Of a stretch of DNA of 64,000 nt, positions 51,829-61,308 are shown in pieces. The stretch's first letter is position 1. Each line of letters begins with the position of its first letter. The notes below the pieces were generated by a model. The model worked only from the letters and a program-made list of their open reading frames with translations. It was not told the DNA's origin and made no database searches. The DNA is from Parapedobacter pyrenivorans. GTDB taxonomy: Bacteria; Bacteroidota; Bacteroidia; Sphingobacteriales; Sphingobacteriaceae. The stretch covers positions 182,483 to 246,482 of the forward strand of contig NZ_BMER01000005.1 in the NCBI RefSeq assembly GCF_014636865.1. Reading direction: 5' to 3'. The translations under genes and the position numbers were made by a program.

Positions 51829-52839
51829 GTGAAAGATCAGCAGATTATCAAGGTCGACCCGGCACTTTCGGTACCTATCTATCGCCAAATTGTCGATTCG
51901 GTCAATCAAGCCATCCAAAAGAAGCTCCTCAAATTGGGCGATGGTATCCCATCGGTAAATTCGGTTGCTTCGGAGTTTTCAATCGCCCGGGGCTCTATAT
52001 TCAAGGCTTATGACGAATTGCGATCCGCGGGCGTTATCGATTCGATTCCCGGCAAGGGTTTTTTTGTGTTGAACACGGGCAAATCGCAAAAAGCGAATAT
52101 TTTCCTCTTGATGAGTACCTTCAACCCCTATCGGGAGGTATTCTTCAATTCATTCATCAGCAAGCTGAAGGACCAAGGGAAGGTAGACCTCTACTTTCAC
52201 CACCATAATGTTGCAGTGATGGAAACCTTGATACAGAACCATACCTCGCACTACAATACGTTTGTAGTGATGCCGGAAGTGCACAAACGGACCAAAGAGA
52301 TATTGAAGCGCTTTGATGGGCGGAGGTTATATATTTTAGATAGCGGCCACAAAGAGTTTTCAAAACGCTACCCCGGCGTAACGCAGCCCTATGAAATGGA
52401 TATTTTCCGTTTCCTGGCCGATAACGTGGATCGGCTGGGGAAATACCGTAGGACAGTATTGCTTTTTTCGGGCAACATGCGAAACTATGGCGTCATTAAA
52501 GGGTTTGAGTCGTACTTCAAACAAGACAACCGCCCATCCCTAGTTGTCCATGAGACCAGTTCTTACTGTCCGGAAAAGGGAGACTTATGTATCGTTATGG
52601 ATGACAATGACCTCGTACCAATGATTGTGTATGCACGCACAAAAAATTGGAAACTGGGGGATGGTTTTGGTATTATTTCGTATTACGAAACACCCTTGAA
52701 GAGCGTGATCTCGGAAGGGATATCTACCATCAGCCCCGACTTCGAGCAAATGGGCAAGGCCCTGGCCGACTTGATCATGGAAAACCGAACCGATCATATC
52801 GAGAATTCGTTCCTTTTCATCGATCGCAACTCATTTTGA
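51829..52839 (+). CDS. GntR-family regulator with LacI-like sugar-sensing domain
   Basis: The protein has 336 residues from a GTG at 51829 (VKDQQIIKVDP); the ATG at 51766 lies within the promoter palindrome and cannot be transcribed in full. The N-terminus (about 12-80) is a GntR winged helix (PIYRQIVDSVNQAI, GIPSVNSVASEFSIARGSI, GVIDSIPGKGFFV). The C-terminus (about 88-336, ANIFLLMSTFNPYREVFFNS onward) is a periplasmic-binding-protein-like domain, as in AraR. It should sense a sugar or sugar phosphate and control the divergent murQ operon and itself. No neighbouring target other than PUL E is evident. Confidence 0.88.
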   Translation: MKDQQIIKVDPALSVPIYRQIVDSVNQAIQKKLLKLGDGIPSVNSVASEFSIARGSIFKAYDELRSAGVIDSIPGKGFFVLNTGKSQKANIFLLMSTFNPYREVFFNSFISKLKDQGKVDLYFHHHNVAVMETLIQNHTSHYNTFVVMPEVHKRTKEILKRFDGRRLYILDSGHKEFSKRYPGVTQPYEMDIFRFLADNVDRLGKYRRTVLLFSGNMRNYGVIKGFESYFKQDNRPSLVVHETSSYCPEKGDLCIVMDDNDLVPMIVYARTKNWKLGDGFGIISYYETPLKSVISEGISTISPDFEQMGKALADLIMENRTDHIENSFLFIDRNSF

Positions 52840-52949
52840 TGGACGTGGTATGCAACGACGTACGGTGCATCCCTGCCCGACGGGAATTGGCGTTGCGGGT
52901 TAACGAAAAGCCACGGATACCATTTCTCCGCTATAAACGGGTACTGTCT

Positions 52950-55900
52950 TCAATCCGCCCCACCGCCGAGGCTCCGGTACAGCAACACGTAGGCTTCGAT
53001 CTGCTGGCGTTTCAGATCGGCCAGCTCCAGTTCGCTTTGCAGGGCGTTTTGCTGGGCCGTGATGACCTCCAGATAGGAGGCCATGCCATTGACAAAAAGC
53101 AACTGCGCATTGGGGATAGCCTTTTCGAGCCGGTTTTTCTGCGATTGGGTGATTTCGATCTGAGCCTTCAGTTTTTCCAGCTGTATGAGGGCGTCCGATA
53201 CTTCGCCTACGGCGTTCAATACCGTTTGCCTGAAACGGATCACGGCGTTCTCCCGCTGTATCTTGGCCGCTTCAAACTGCGTTTTCAGTCTGCGGCTGTT
53301 GAATATCGGCTGCATCACATTTCCAGCCAGATTGCCAAACAACGAGGCGGGCATGACAAACCAGTTGCTGGCCTGAAACGCATTCAGTCCGCCGGCCGCC
53401 GTGATGCGCAAGGCTGGATAACGGTTGGCTTGTGCAATCCCCACCTGTGCATCGGCAATCTCGAGCGCATATTCGCTTGCTTTCACATCCGGGCGACGGC
53501 TCACCATAGCAGCCGGTACGCCGATGGCAAACCGTTGGGGTACGGCAAAGCTGTGCAACTGCGTGCTGGCCGCGATCTCATGCGGTTCACTGGCCATCAG
53601 GATGCTCAGGGCGTTTTCCTGCATGAGCAGCGCTTGCTGGAGTTTGGGTATCCATGCTTTCGTTTTCTCGAGTTGCACTTCGGCCTGCTGCACCGCGAGG
53701 ATAGACGCTTGTCCGGCCGTGTATTGGAGGCGGATGGCGCGCAATGTGCTATCATTGAGCGCAATGTTGCGCTGGGTAATGTCAAGCTGTTCGTGCAACA
53801 TCAGCAACGTGTAGTAAGCGGATGCCGATGCCGCAATCAAACGGGTCTGTAGTGACTTCACTGCTTCCGTACTTTGCAGATACGCCGCTAGCGAAGCCTG
53901 CTTTTGCTGCCGTATCTTGCCCCATACATCCACCTCCCAGCTCACCCCCACGGCTGCCGTATAATCCTCGATGTGATTGGTGCCGATAAAATCAGCCAGG
54001 TTCAAACCATTCAGGCTGTTTTCCGATGGTCGCGAGGTATTGGCCGATACGTCGGCCTGCACCGCGGGTAGCCAAGCCGCGCGCGCCTGTTTGAGATACG
54101 CCTCATTCAGCGTGATCGCATTCAGGGCTACCTGCATATCAAAGTTGCGTGCCAAAACGCTGTCGATGATGCCCTGCAGGGCGGTGTCGGTAAAAAACTG
54201 CTTCCATTCCAGTTGAGCGATGCTGTTGGAGTCAGCCGCTGGCAAATCAGCGGAAGGAGCGGCTACCGTCCGGAACGTATCCGGCACCACTCCGGCGGGG
54301 CGGATGGCTTCCTTGCCGGCGCTGCAGGAATAGGCGAAGGCAGATGCCGCCAGTAGGAGTACAGCCGGCTGCAAGGCTGGCAGACTTTTCCGTTTGGCAC
54401 TCACCCGTTCTTGCAGGTATTGGAAAATCACGAAAAGCACGGGGATAACGAATATGCCGAGCACCACCCCAGTGAGCATTCCCCCTACGGCTCCGGCGCC
54501 GATGGAATGGTTGCCCAACGCCGATCCGCCGGTTGCACGCAGCAAGGGAATCATACCTACGATAAAGGCAAAAGAGGTCATCAGTATCGGGCGGAGCCGC
54601 AGTCGCGAGGCTTCCAGTGCCGATTCGAGGAGCCCCATGCCTGCCCTTCGCCGTTGCAGGGCGTATTCCACGATGAGGATGGCATTTTTCGCCAGCAGGC
54701 CAATCAGCATGATCATGGCCACCTGCACATAGATGTTGTTTTCGATGCCCATCAGGTTGATGAACAGCATTACGCCGAATATTCCCAGTGGTATGGTAAT
54801 GACCACCGCCAGCGGCAGGATGTAGCTTTCATACTGTGCCGCCAGCAGGAAGAAGACAAACACCAGGCTCATGATGAAGATGACAGTGAGCTGCGAGCCT
54901 GCGCTTTTCTCTTCACGGGTCATGCCGGTCCATTCGTAGGCGAAGCTGCGCGGCAGCACCTCGCGGGCCGTCTCTTCAATGGCCACGATGGCATCCCCCG
55001 TGCTGTATCCCACGTTGGGTTTGCCATTGATGGTCACCGCGTTATAGAGGTTGTTGCGGGTTACCGTTTCGGGGCCATATACGCGGTTCAGCGTCACCAT
55101 CGTATTGGCCGCCACCATGCCGCCATCGGCATTTTTCACATAGATCTCGTTGAGGGATGAAGCGTTGGCCCGGTGGGGGATATCGGCCTGTGCAATGACC
55201 CGGTAAAATTTGCCGAACCGGTTGAAGTCGGATACGAACGTACTTCCGAAATAAATCTGCACCGTTTGCAGCAAGTCACTCACGTTCACGCCCAGCTGCT
55301 TCGCTTTCTCATCATCAATCACCAACTCATATTGGGGGTTGTTGGCCGCAAACGTCGTAAAAGCAAAGGCGATTTCCTCCCGTTGGGATAGGGCAGCGAT
55401 AAATTCCTTTGCCGTGGCGTCAAGCTTTTGCAGCGACCCGTTACCACGGTCCTGCAGCATGAATTCGAAGCCATCCACGTTACCGAAACCAGATACCGTG
55501 GGGAAGGTGAAGAATACCGCCTGTGCGCCCTTTACCTCGGCTGCCACTTTCTGGGTGAGGCTTGCCGCGATGGCTTCATAATCTTTGATCGGGCCGCGTT
55601 GGTCTTTCGGCTTAGTGCGGATGAATCCCGCACCGTAAGGGGCTGCGTTGGCATTTGAGATGAAGTTGAGGCCGTCCACCTGGTAGTGGTTCAGGGTAAA
55701 CGGCTCGTTGGCCACGATCTCTTCAATCTGTTTCATTGCTCGCTCCGTCCGGGCTAGGGAGCTGCCCGGTGGCGTATTCACCGCGTACAGTACAAAGCCC
55801 TGGTCTTCCGTGGGAATAAATCCCGTTGGGGTGCGTTGGATCATCAGCACCGTCACGACGGTCACCAGTGCCAGACCCGATACCACTACCCATTTGCGGC

Positions 55901-57515
55901 GCATCAGCAGCTGCAAGGATTTTACATACTTATCGGTAATGGCCGTAAACGCCACGTTGAACGCCGCGAAGAAGCGTTTCAAGAATCCATTGCGCTTGCC
56001 GGTCTCCGTGCCCTCCGCGTGCGTGTGTTTTAGGAACAGGGCGCACAGTGCCGGACTAAGCGTGAGCGCGTTCAGCGCCGAGATCAGGATGGCTACCGCC
56101 AACGTAAAGGCAAATTGCGTATAAAATACGCCGGCGGGCCCCTGCATGAAGGTGACTGGCACGAAGACCGCCACCATCACCAGGGTGATGGAAACGATGG
56201 CTCCGGATATTTCTTTCATCGATTCCTGGGTGGCATCCCGGGGCGAGAGACCCGTCCGTTCCATTTTCGAATGGACGGCCTCCACCACCACAATCGCATC
56301 ATCCACCACAATCCCGATGGCCAGCACCAGCGCAAACAGCGTAAGCAGGTTGATGCTGAATCCGAAAAGCTGCATGAAGAAAAACGTACCGATGATGGCT
56401 ACCGGCACTGCGATGGCTGGTATGAGCGTGGAGCGGAAGTCCTGCAGGAAAATGAACACCACGAGAAAAACCAGGATGAAGGCCTCGATAAGCGTATGGT
56501 TTACTTGGCTGATGGATTCGTCGAGGAAATCTTTTGCGTTAAACATCACCACCGGCTCGATGCCTTTGGGCAGCGTCTCTGAAAGGATGTCGATTTGCCG
56601 TTTCGCTTCGATGAGGATTTCGTTGGCATTGGAACCCGCGGTCTGCAGCAGCGCAATACCCGAGGTGGCGCCCCCATTCAGGCGGCTGTTGGCCGCATAG
56701 GAGAACGAACCGAACGACACCCGGGCCACATCTTTCAGGCGGATGAGCTGTCCATCGTTCGTTGCCGTAATGATCATGTTTTCGTAATCCTGGTTTTGGC
56801 TAAGCTTACCCTTGTATTTCAGCACATACTCAAACATCTCGGGGCTGCTTTGCCCCAGTCTTCCGGGTGCCGCTTCCACGTTTTGGTCGGCAATGGCGCG
56901 CATCACATCCTGGGGCGACAGGTTGTAGGCCATGAGGCGGTCTGGCTGCAGCCAAATGCGCATGGCGTATTCGCGGCCACCAAAAGGCTGCACCTCCGCC
57001 ACGCCCGGTATCCGCTGCATTTGCGGAATCACGTTGATCTTGAGGTAATTTTGGATAAACGCTTCGTCATACAGGCTGTCCTTGCTGGTGAGCGCCACGA
57101 ACATCAAAAAGCTGTTTTGCTGTTTTTGTGTGGATATGCCTGCTTGGATCACCTCCTGCGGAATTTTGTTGCTCGCTTTGGATACCCGGTTTTGCACGTT
57201 TACCGCCGCGATATCGGGATCGGTTCCCTGCTTGAAAAATACCGTAAGTGTCATGCTCCCATCATTGCTGGAGTTGGACGTCATGTAGGTCATGTTTTCC
57301 ACGCCGTTTACCGCTTCCTCGATGGGCGTAGCCACCGAGCGGGCTACTGTTTCGGCATTGGCCCCGGGGTATGCTGCCGTTACCACCACGGTGGGCGGGG
57401 CGATGTCCGGGAATTGGGAGATGGGCAGTGTAAGCGCCGAGATGGCGCCCAATATAATCAATAGGATGGATATGACGGTCGATAGCACCGGCCGTTCGAT
57501 AAATTTTTGTAACAT
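52950..57515 (-). CDS. RND efflux pump fused in frame to a TolC/OprM-type outer-membrane factor
   Basis: The frame is 1521 residues. Residues about 1-1037 are a complete HAE1/AcrB-type RND pump (MLQKFIERPVLSTVISILL; the TM4 proton relay Asp pair in GIVVDDAIVVVE; C-terminal GVVLGIFVIPVLFVIFQYLQ). Residues 1064-1521 are a complete NodT/OprM-type outer-membrane factor (SWEVDVWGKIRQQ, VSRRPDVKASEY, LEVITAQQNALQ). Between them is an intact lipoprotein-like signal: KRK, a hydrophobic stretch, and AYS-Cys at Cys1064. A GTG at 54404-54402 just before this signal could start a separate lipoprotein. The frame shows no stop between the two parts. The adaptor and TetR genes lie upstream in the same operon. 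Confidence 0.9.
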   Translation of the reverse strand: MLQKFIERPVLSTVISILLIILGAISALTLPISQFPDIAPPTVVVTAAYPGANAETVARSVATPIEEAVNGVENMTYMTSNSSNDGSMTLTVFFKQGTDPDIAAVNVQNRVSKASNKIPQEVIQAGISTQKQQNSFLMFVALTSKDSLYDEAFIQNYLKINVIPQMQRIPGVAEVQPFGGREYAMRIWLQPDRLMAYNLSPQDVMRAIADQNVEAAPGRLGQSSPEMFEYVLKYKGKLSQNQDYENMIITATNDGQLIRLKDVARVSFGSFSYAANSRLNGGATSGIALLQTAGSNANEILIEAKRQIDILSETLPKGIEPVVMFNAKDFLDESISQVNHTLIEAFILVFLVVFIFLQDFRSTLIPAIAVPVAIIGTFFFMQLFGFSINLLTLFALVLAIGIVVDDAIVVVEAVHSKMERTGLSPRDATQESMKEISGAIVSITLVMVAVFVPVTFMQGPAGVFYTQFAFTLAVAILISALNALTLSPALCALFLKHTHAEGTETGKRNGFLKRFFAAFNVAFTAITDKYVKSLQLLMRRKWVVVSGLALVTVVTVLMIQRTPTGFIPTEDQGFVLYAVNTPPGSSLARTERAMKQIEEIVANEPFTLNHYQVDGLNFISNANAAPYGAGFIRTKPKDQRGPIKDYEAIAASLTQKVAAEVKGAQAVFFTFPTVSGFGNVDGFEFMLQDRGNGSLQKLDATAKEFIAALSQREEIAFAFTTFAANNPQYELVIDDEKAKQLGVNVSDLLQTVQIYFGSTFVSDFNRFGKFYRVIAQADIPHRANASSLNEIYVKNADGGMVAANTMVTLNRVYGPETVTRNNLYNAVTINGKPNVGYSTGDAIVAIEETAREVLPRSFAYEWTGMTREEKSAGSQLTVIFIMSLVFVFFLLAAQYESYILPLAVVITIPLGIFGVMLFINLMGIENNIYVQVAMIMLIGLLAKNAILIVEYALQRRRAGMGLLESALEASRLRLRPILMTSFAFIVGMIPLLRATGGSALGNHSIGAGAVGGMLTGVVLGIFVIPVLFVIFQYLQERVSAKRKSLPALQPAVLLLAASAFAYSCSAGKEAIRPAGVVPDTFRTVAAPSADLPAADSNSIAQLEWKQFFTDTALQGIIDSVLARNFDMQVALNAITLNEAYLKQARAAWLPAVQADVSANTSRPSENSLNGLNLADFIGTNHIEDYTAAVGVSWEVDVWGKIRQQKQASLAAYLQSTEAVKSLQTRLIAASASAYYTLLMLHEQLDITQRNIALNDSTLRAIRLQYTAGQASILAVQQAEVQLEKTKAWIPKLQQALLMQENALSILMASEPHEIAASTQLHSFAVPQRFAIGVPAAMVSRRPDVKASEYALEIADAQVGIAQANRYPALRITAAGGLNAFQASNWFVMPASLFGNLAGNVMQPIFNSRRLKTQFEAAKIQRENAVIRFRQTVLNAVGEVSDALIQLEKLKAQIEITQSQKNRLEKAIPNAQLLFVNGMASYLEVITAQQNALQSELELADLKRQQIEAYVLLYRSLGGGAD

Positions 57516-57557
57516 CGAATCGTGTTGTTTTAACTAAGAAAAATTAACGCTGTCAGC

Positions 57558-58748
57558 CTATAGCGCCGCTCGGGCTATCAAGCTGTCGGGAGCCATAGGC
57601 TCCGGTATGATGCGCGCGCCGTCTTGCAGACGGTCCAATCCGGCATACACAATGCGGTCGCCCGGCTTCACGCCGTTTTCCACGAGGTAATAGGTGCCGC
57701 TCCTACCCGCTATGGGTATGGGCTTGCTTTCCACGCGGTTGCTATCTGCCAGGGCAAACACAAACACCTTATCCTGCAGCTCGAAGGTGGCTTCCTGCGG
57801 TACGAGAATGACCGATTCCGATACATTCGGAATGCGGATTTTGCCGGTATTGCCCGAGCGGAGCAGGCCATCCTCGTTGGGAAATACTGCCCGGAAGGTA
57901 ATGGTACCCGTGCGATCGTCAAACTGCCCCGATACGACCTCTACTTTTCCTTTTTTAGCATAAGTGCTTCCATCGGATAACAGCAGCTCTACTGGCGGCA
58001 GGTTGCTGATCTTGTCTGCGATCGTACTGCCCTCCACGCGGGTTTTAAACCCGATGAAATCATTTTCACTCAGCGAGAAATAGGCAAAAACGTTGCGGAT
58101 TTCCGAAAGCACGGTTAGCGGTTGAGGTGTGGTTGTACCCACCAGGCTACCCATTTTAAACGGGATCCGGCCAATATAACCCGCTACCGGGGCCGATATT
58201 ACCGTGTAGCCCAGATTGATCTGCGCACTTTCTACCAAGGCCTTTGCTTGCAGCACATTGGCTTCGGCCACGCGCTCAGCTGCCAGCGCGGCATTCAGCT
58301 GCACGTCAGACAGTACGTGGTTTTTCACCAGTGGGGTCAGTTTGCTCACATCGATGCGTGCGTTGGTCAAGTTGGCCTCTGCCGCTGCCAGGGTTGCCTT
58401 GGCATTATTGAGCTGCTCGGTATATATCCGGGCGTTGATGCGGAAGAGGGGCTGCCCCTGTTGCACATAGGCACCTTCGTCTACATAAATGTGTTCGAGC
58501 TGTCCCTCCACTTGCGGACGTATTTCAATGTCTTTGCTGCCTTCGAGCGCTGCCGGGTATTCGTTATAGGTGGTGGCAGGCTGTGGGTGCAACGTTAGTA
58601 CGGGCAAGCGCTGCGGCGCATCCGCAGGCTGTTCGCTTCCTGTAGACGTACTGCACGCCTGGGCGAAGGCCAATGCTAGCAGTCCGAGTAAGAGTAGCGG
58701 GTGCCGGACCGGGTTATATTTCGCGTGGGTTGGAAAGGTATTGTTCAT
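57558..58748 (-). CDS. RND periplasmic adaptor (AcrA/MexA-type membrane-fusion protein)
   Basis: The protein has 396 residues, with lipobox LAFAQAC at about residue 32. It shows the usual order: lipoyl half-motifs, a helical hairpin (about 90-170), a beta-barrel domain and membrane-proximal domain. Markers are GSKDIEIRPQVEGQLEHIYVDEGAYVQQGQPLF, here shown by its core VEGQLEHIYVDEGAYVQQG, and YTVISAPVAGYIGR. It links the inner-membrane pump to the outer-membrane factor. It ends 42 bp before the pump gene. A TetR-type operator lies in its promoter. Confidence 0.95.
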   Translation of the reverse strand: MNNTFPTHAKYNPVRHPLLLLGLLALAFAQACSTSTGSEQPADAPQRLPVLTLHPQPATTYNEYPAALEGSKDIEIRPQVEGQLEHIYVDEGAYVQQGQPLFRINARIYTEQLNNAKATLAAAEANLTNARIDVSKLTPLVKNHVLSDVQLNAALAAERVAEANVLQAKALVESAQINLGYTVISAPVAGYIGRIPFKMGSLVGTTTPQPLTVLSEIRNVFAYFSLSENDFIGFKTRVEGSTIADKISNLPPVELLLSDGSTYAKKGKVEVVSGQFDDRTGTITFRAVFPNEDGLLRSGNTGKIRIPNVSESVILVPQEATFELQDKVFVFALADSNRVESKPIPIAGRSGTYYLVENGVKPGDRIVYAGLDRLQDGARIIPEPMAPDSLIARAAL

Positions 58749-58813
58749 GATCTATTTTGTGTTATTGATGATGTAAATAGTTGTTATTCTTTTATTTCCT
58801 ACCGCCATTATAT

Positions 58814-58832
58814 TTCCTAACACCGTTAGGAA
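58814..58832 (-). promoter_or_regulatory. TetR operator in the adaptor promoter
   Basis: TTCCTAACACCGTTAGGAA is a perfect 8-3-8 palindrome whose core CTAACACCGTTAG (58817-58829) nearly repeats at 59475-59487. On the minus strand it fills the 20-nt spacer between CTTG (-33-like) and TATAATGG (-7-like), so a bound repressor would block the polymerase. It would control the adaptor and pump genes. Confidence 0.7.
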
Positions 58833-58847
58833 CAAGGCCAAAAAAAA

Positions 58848-59459
58848 TCAAGACTTCAGATTCTTGATAAATCCGGTGATGGCATCGTCGAGCACCAGTT
58901 TGTTGAGCTGCTCGGTATCGTCTGCCGGTGCCACCATCTTGATGGAGATTAACCCATGCAGGATGGACCAGAAGGTATGGTATTTGAGGCACGCGTTGTT
59001 TTCGGCATCACCGTGATTTGCTTTTTCGATGATTTCGATCATCGGCGCCATTACCAAATCCCTGAATACCGAACGCTCGGGCATGCATTTGTCCATTTCA
59101 CAGCTGGGCGCACCCATTCCCCACATCAATTGGTAATATTCCTTATTGTTGAAAGCAAAAGCCCAGTACGCATCGGCTATCGCCTTAAGTTGCTCCGCCG
59201 GATCCGCGGAGCTGGCCTTTGCCGCCTTCAATTCCGCGATAACCCCTTCAAACCCCTGTTTGCCAAATTCGAGTAGGATGGCTTCCTTGTTTTCAAAGTA
59301 ATCATAGATCACGGGCACACTGTATTGGATCGCATCGGCAATCTTGCGGATGGACAGCGACTGCCAACCTTCCTCTGTGACGATCTGCCATGCCGTGGTG
59401 AGGATGTTAGTCCGCATGGCCTCCTTCTCCCGTATTCTCCGTTCAGCAATGATACTCAT
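58848..59459 (-). CDS. TetR-family transcriptional regulator
   Basis: The protein has 203 residues. The N-terminal HTH (about 15-60) includes ILTTAWQIVTEEGWQSLSIRKIADAI and YSVPVIYDYFENKEAIL, typical of TetR repressors. The C-terminal ligand domain is helical (about 65-200, including a TetR_C-like WGMGAPSCEMDKCMP segment). The product should repress the efflux operon until a drug or metabolite binds. The gene is just upstream of the adaptor gene. A matching palindrome lies 15 bp before its own start, implying autoregulation. Confidence 0.93.
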   Translation of the reverse strand: MSIIAERRIREKEAMRTNILTTAWQIVTEEGWQSLSIRKIADAIQYSVPVIYDYFENKEAILLEFGKQGFEGVIAELKAAKASSADPAEQLKAIADAYWAFAFNNKEYYQLMWGMGAPSCEMDKCMPERSVFRDLVMAPMIEIIEKANHGDAENNACLKYHTFWSILHGLISIKMVAPADDTEQLNKLVLDDAITGFIKNLKS

Positions 59460-59474
59460 CCAATTTCCTTTAAC

Positions 59475-59519
59475 CTAACAGTGTTAGCAAAAGTAACGTA
59501 GTTTGGAGATTCGTGCAAG
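59475..59519 (-). promoter_or_regulatory. tetR promoter with abutting operator
   Basis: The palindrome CTAACAGTGTTAG (59475-59487) directly follows, in the minus direction, a TACTTTTG -7 box (59495-59488) with CTTG 20 nt upstream (59519-59516). It shares the core CTAACA-N-(C/T)GTTAG with the operator at 58817-58829. Confidence 0.7.
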
Positions 59520-59637
59520 AAATTTTTCAAAACCTGAAGATTAGATGACATAGCGCGATGTGACATATAAGAATCGAGTGCAAACGAGGTCGGCGGTGAT
59601 ACCACGAAAGCAATAGGAAGGAAATTTTACGATTTTT

Positions 59638-59668
59638 TTAGTGATTTATCACAATTGACCTATATTCG
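59638..59668 (+). promoter_or_regulatory. Predicted promoter of the collagen-like gene
   Basis: TTAG (59638-59641) and TATATTCG (59661-59668) lie 19 nt apart, each one mismatch from the Bacteroidota consensus. Transcription would begin near 59675, leaving a leader of about 48 nt. No gene is seen in 59520-59637. Confidence 0.4.
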
Positions 59669-59722
59669 TGCCATAATCAGCCAGAGGGCTTAGACATTTA
59701 CCAACTTACTAATTTATTTACT

Positions 59723-61297
59723 ATGAACAAACAGTTACAGTTATTGCTGCTGATAGGCCTGTGTGCAGTCAGCACTCCATTGGTTTTACAAGCCCAAGTG
59801 GGTGTCGGTGTGGAAGTGCCGCACGAATCCGCCCAGTTGGAAGTACTTTCCGGCAGTAAGGGAATATTGATTCCCCGCATGCCGAAAGCCAATCGGCCGG
59901 CCGATCCGGCGGATGGGCTGTTGATCTATCAAACCGATGATCAACCGGGATTTTATTATTTTACGGGCAGCGCGTGGCAACGGCTCGGAGCGGGCGAGAA
60001 CCCCTTTGCCAATACGGTGGAATTTGATGCCGGCGAAGTGGCCGGCTATCAAGCCGGGCAAGTGGTCACGCATGATGGTTCGACGTATATCGCAACCACC
60101 GATGCACCTGCAGGGACACCTGGAAGTAGCGCGTCATACATGCTGATTGCCGCGCAGGGTTTACCCGGTGTTCCGGGCGCGGCCGGTGTGGCTGGACCTG
60201 TAGGCCCGCAGGGGCCACAGGGAGTGGCTGGTCCAGCCGGACCCCAAGGATTACAGGGCGATCCTGGCCCGCAGGGACTGCAAGGCGACCCCGGTCTCCA
60301 AGGTCCAGTTGGGCCCATCGGACCCCAAGGACTACAGGGCGATCCTGGTCCGCAGGGGCTGCAAGGCGACCCCGGTCTCCAAGGTCCAGTTGGGCCTATC
60401 GGTCCGCAGGGAGTTCAGGGCGATCCTGGCCCGCAGGGGCTGCAAGGCGACCCCGGTCTCCAAGGTCCAGTTGGGCCTATCGGTCCGCAAGGCGTTCAAG
60501 GCGACCCTGGCATTCAAGGGCTGCAAGGCGACCCGGGTCCCGCAGGTCCACAAGGCCCCGCCGGCCCTGTAGGCCCACAGGGGGGCTTACACAACTTGGT
60601 GGCTTTTGACGCAGGGGCGGCTTCGACTTATGCAATCGGACAGCCTGTTTCTTACAATGGGTCGACCTATTCGGTGAATGTGGCTTCACCCACAGGAACC
60701 CCGGGCACCAGCCCGGATTATACGTTGGTGGCCGCCAAGGGTGATACCGGGCCTGTAGGGCCTGCGGGCACTTCAGGAGGCGGAGCCATCATTCCGTTTG
60801 CCTCGGGCGTACCCGTCACGATGACGACCATATTGGGGGGGCTTAGCGGCACGTCCGCGGCGTTGGGTTTCGGAAATTCCGCATCGGGGATACCGAATAT
60901 CGGCGGTTTTATCGATTTGACCGGCGCGAGTGGCACGAATCTAAACATGGCCTTTTCCGTACCAAGGGATGGAACCATCACCTCGCTATCAGGTTTCTTT
61001 AGCACAACATTGGCACAATCGCTTGTAGGTAGTACTGTAACGGTGACGGCACAACTGTACCAAAGCACTACACCAGATAACATGTTTTATCCGGTTCCGG
61101 GTGCTGTGGTCACATTAGCGCCCGCCCTTACCGGAATTTTAGCCATGGGGACTATCAGTAGTGGCGAAGTTACGGGGCTCAGCATCCCTGTTACCAGGGG
61201 CACGAGATTGTTGCTGGTGTACTCCGCCACGGCTACTGGCATTTCGCTGGTGAATACCTTACAAGGTTATGCCAGTGCGGGCCTAGCGATTGACTAA
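59723..61297 (+). CDS. Collagen-like repeat protein with BclB-like C-terminal domain
   Basis: The protein has 524 residues, with a signal peptide at about 1-25 (LVLQAQ). The N-terminal segment ([19 protein letters not shown]) is common in Bacteroidota surface and fibre proteins. A module at about 94-140 ([15 protein letters not shown]) recurs near 292-338 ([15 protein letters not shown]), flanking about 47 Gly-X-Y triplets (146-288). A C-terminal domain (about 356-524, [19 protein letters not shown]) resembles the exosporium protein BclB of Bacillus. Triplets should form a collagen-like triple helix at the surface. It is 12 bp before the next gene and probably forms an operon with the two genes downstream. 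Confidence 0.85.
   Translation: MNKQLQLLLLIGLCAVSTPLVLQAQVGVGVEVPHESAQLEVLSGSKGILIPRMPKANRPADPADGLLIYQTDDQPGFYYFTGSAWQRLGAGENPFANTVEFDAGEVAGYQAGQVVTHDGSTYIATTDAPAGTPGSSASYMLIAAQGLPGVPGAAGVAGPVGPQGPQGVAGPAGPQGLQGDPGPQGLQGDPGLQGPVGPIGPQGLQGDPGPQGLQGDPGLQGPVGPIGPQGVQGDPGPQGLQGDPGLQGPVGPIGPQGVQGDPGIQGLQGDPGPAGPQGPAGPVGPQGGLHNLVAFDAGAASTYAIGQPVSYNGSTYSVNVASPTGTPGTSPDYTLVAAKGDTGPVGPAGTSGGGAIIPFASGVPVTMTTILGGLSGTSAALGFGNSASGIPNIGGFIDLTGASGTNLNMAFSVPRDGTITSLSGFFSTTLAQSLVGSTVTVTAQLYQSTTPDNMFYPVPGAVVTLAPALTGILAMGTISSGEVTGLSIPVTRGTRLLLVYSATATGISLVNTLQGYASAGLAID
60275..60517 (+). repeat. 81-bp tandem repeats within the collagen region
   Basis: Three nearly identical 81-bp units (27 residues, each starting [19 protein letters not shown]) begin at 60275, 60356 and 60437, with a partial fourth at 60518. 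The near identity at DNA level implies recent duplication, and the unit number may vary by slippage while keeping the frame. Confidence 0.85.
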
Positions 61298-61308
61298 CGG
61301 AGGATGCG

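Noticed and set aside
52647..53852. Plus-strand ORF of about 400 residues overlapping the GntR end and the outer-membrane factor part
   Set aside because: It runs antisense through a well-conserved coding region, has no signal or domain resemblance, and is best explained as a shadow of GC-rich codons.
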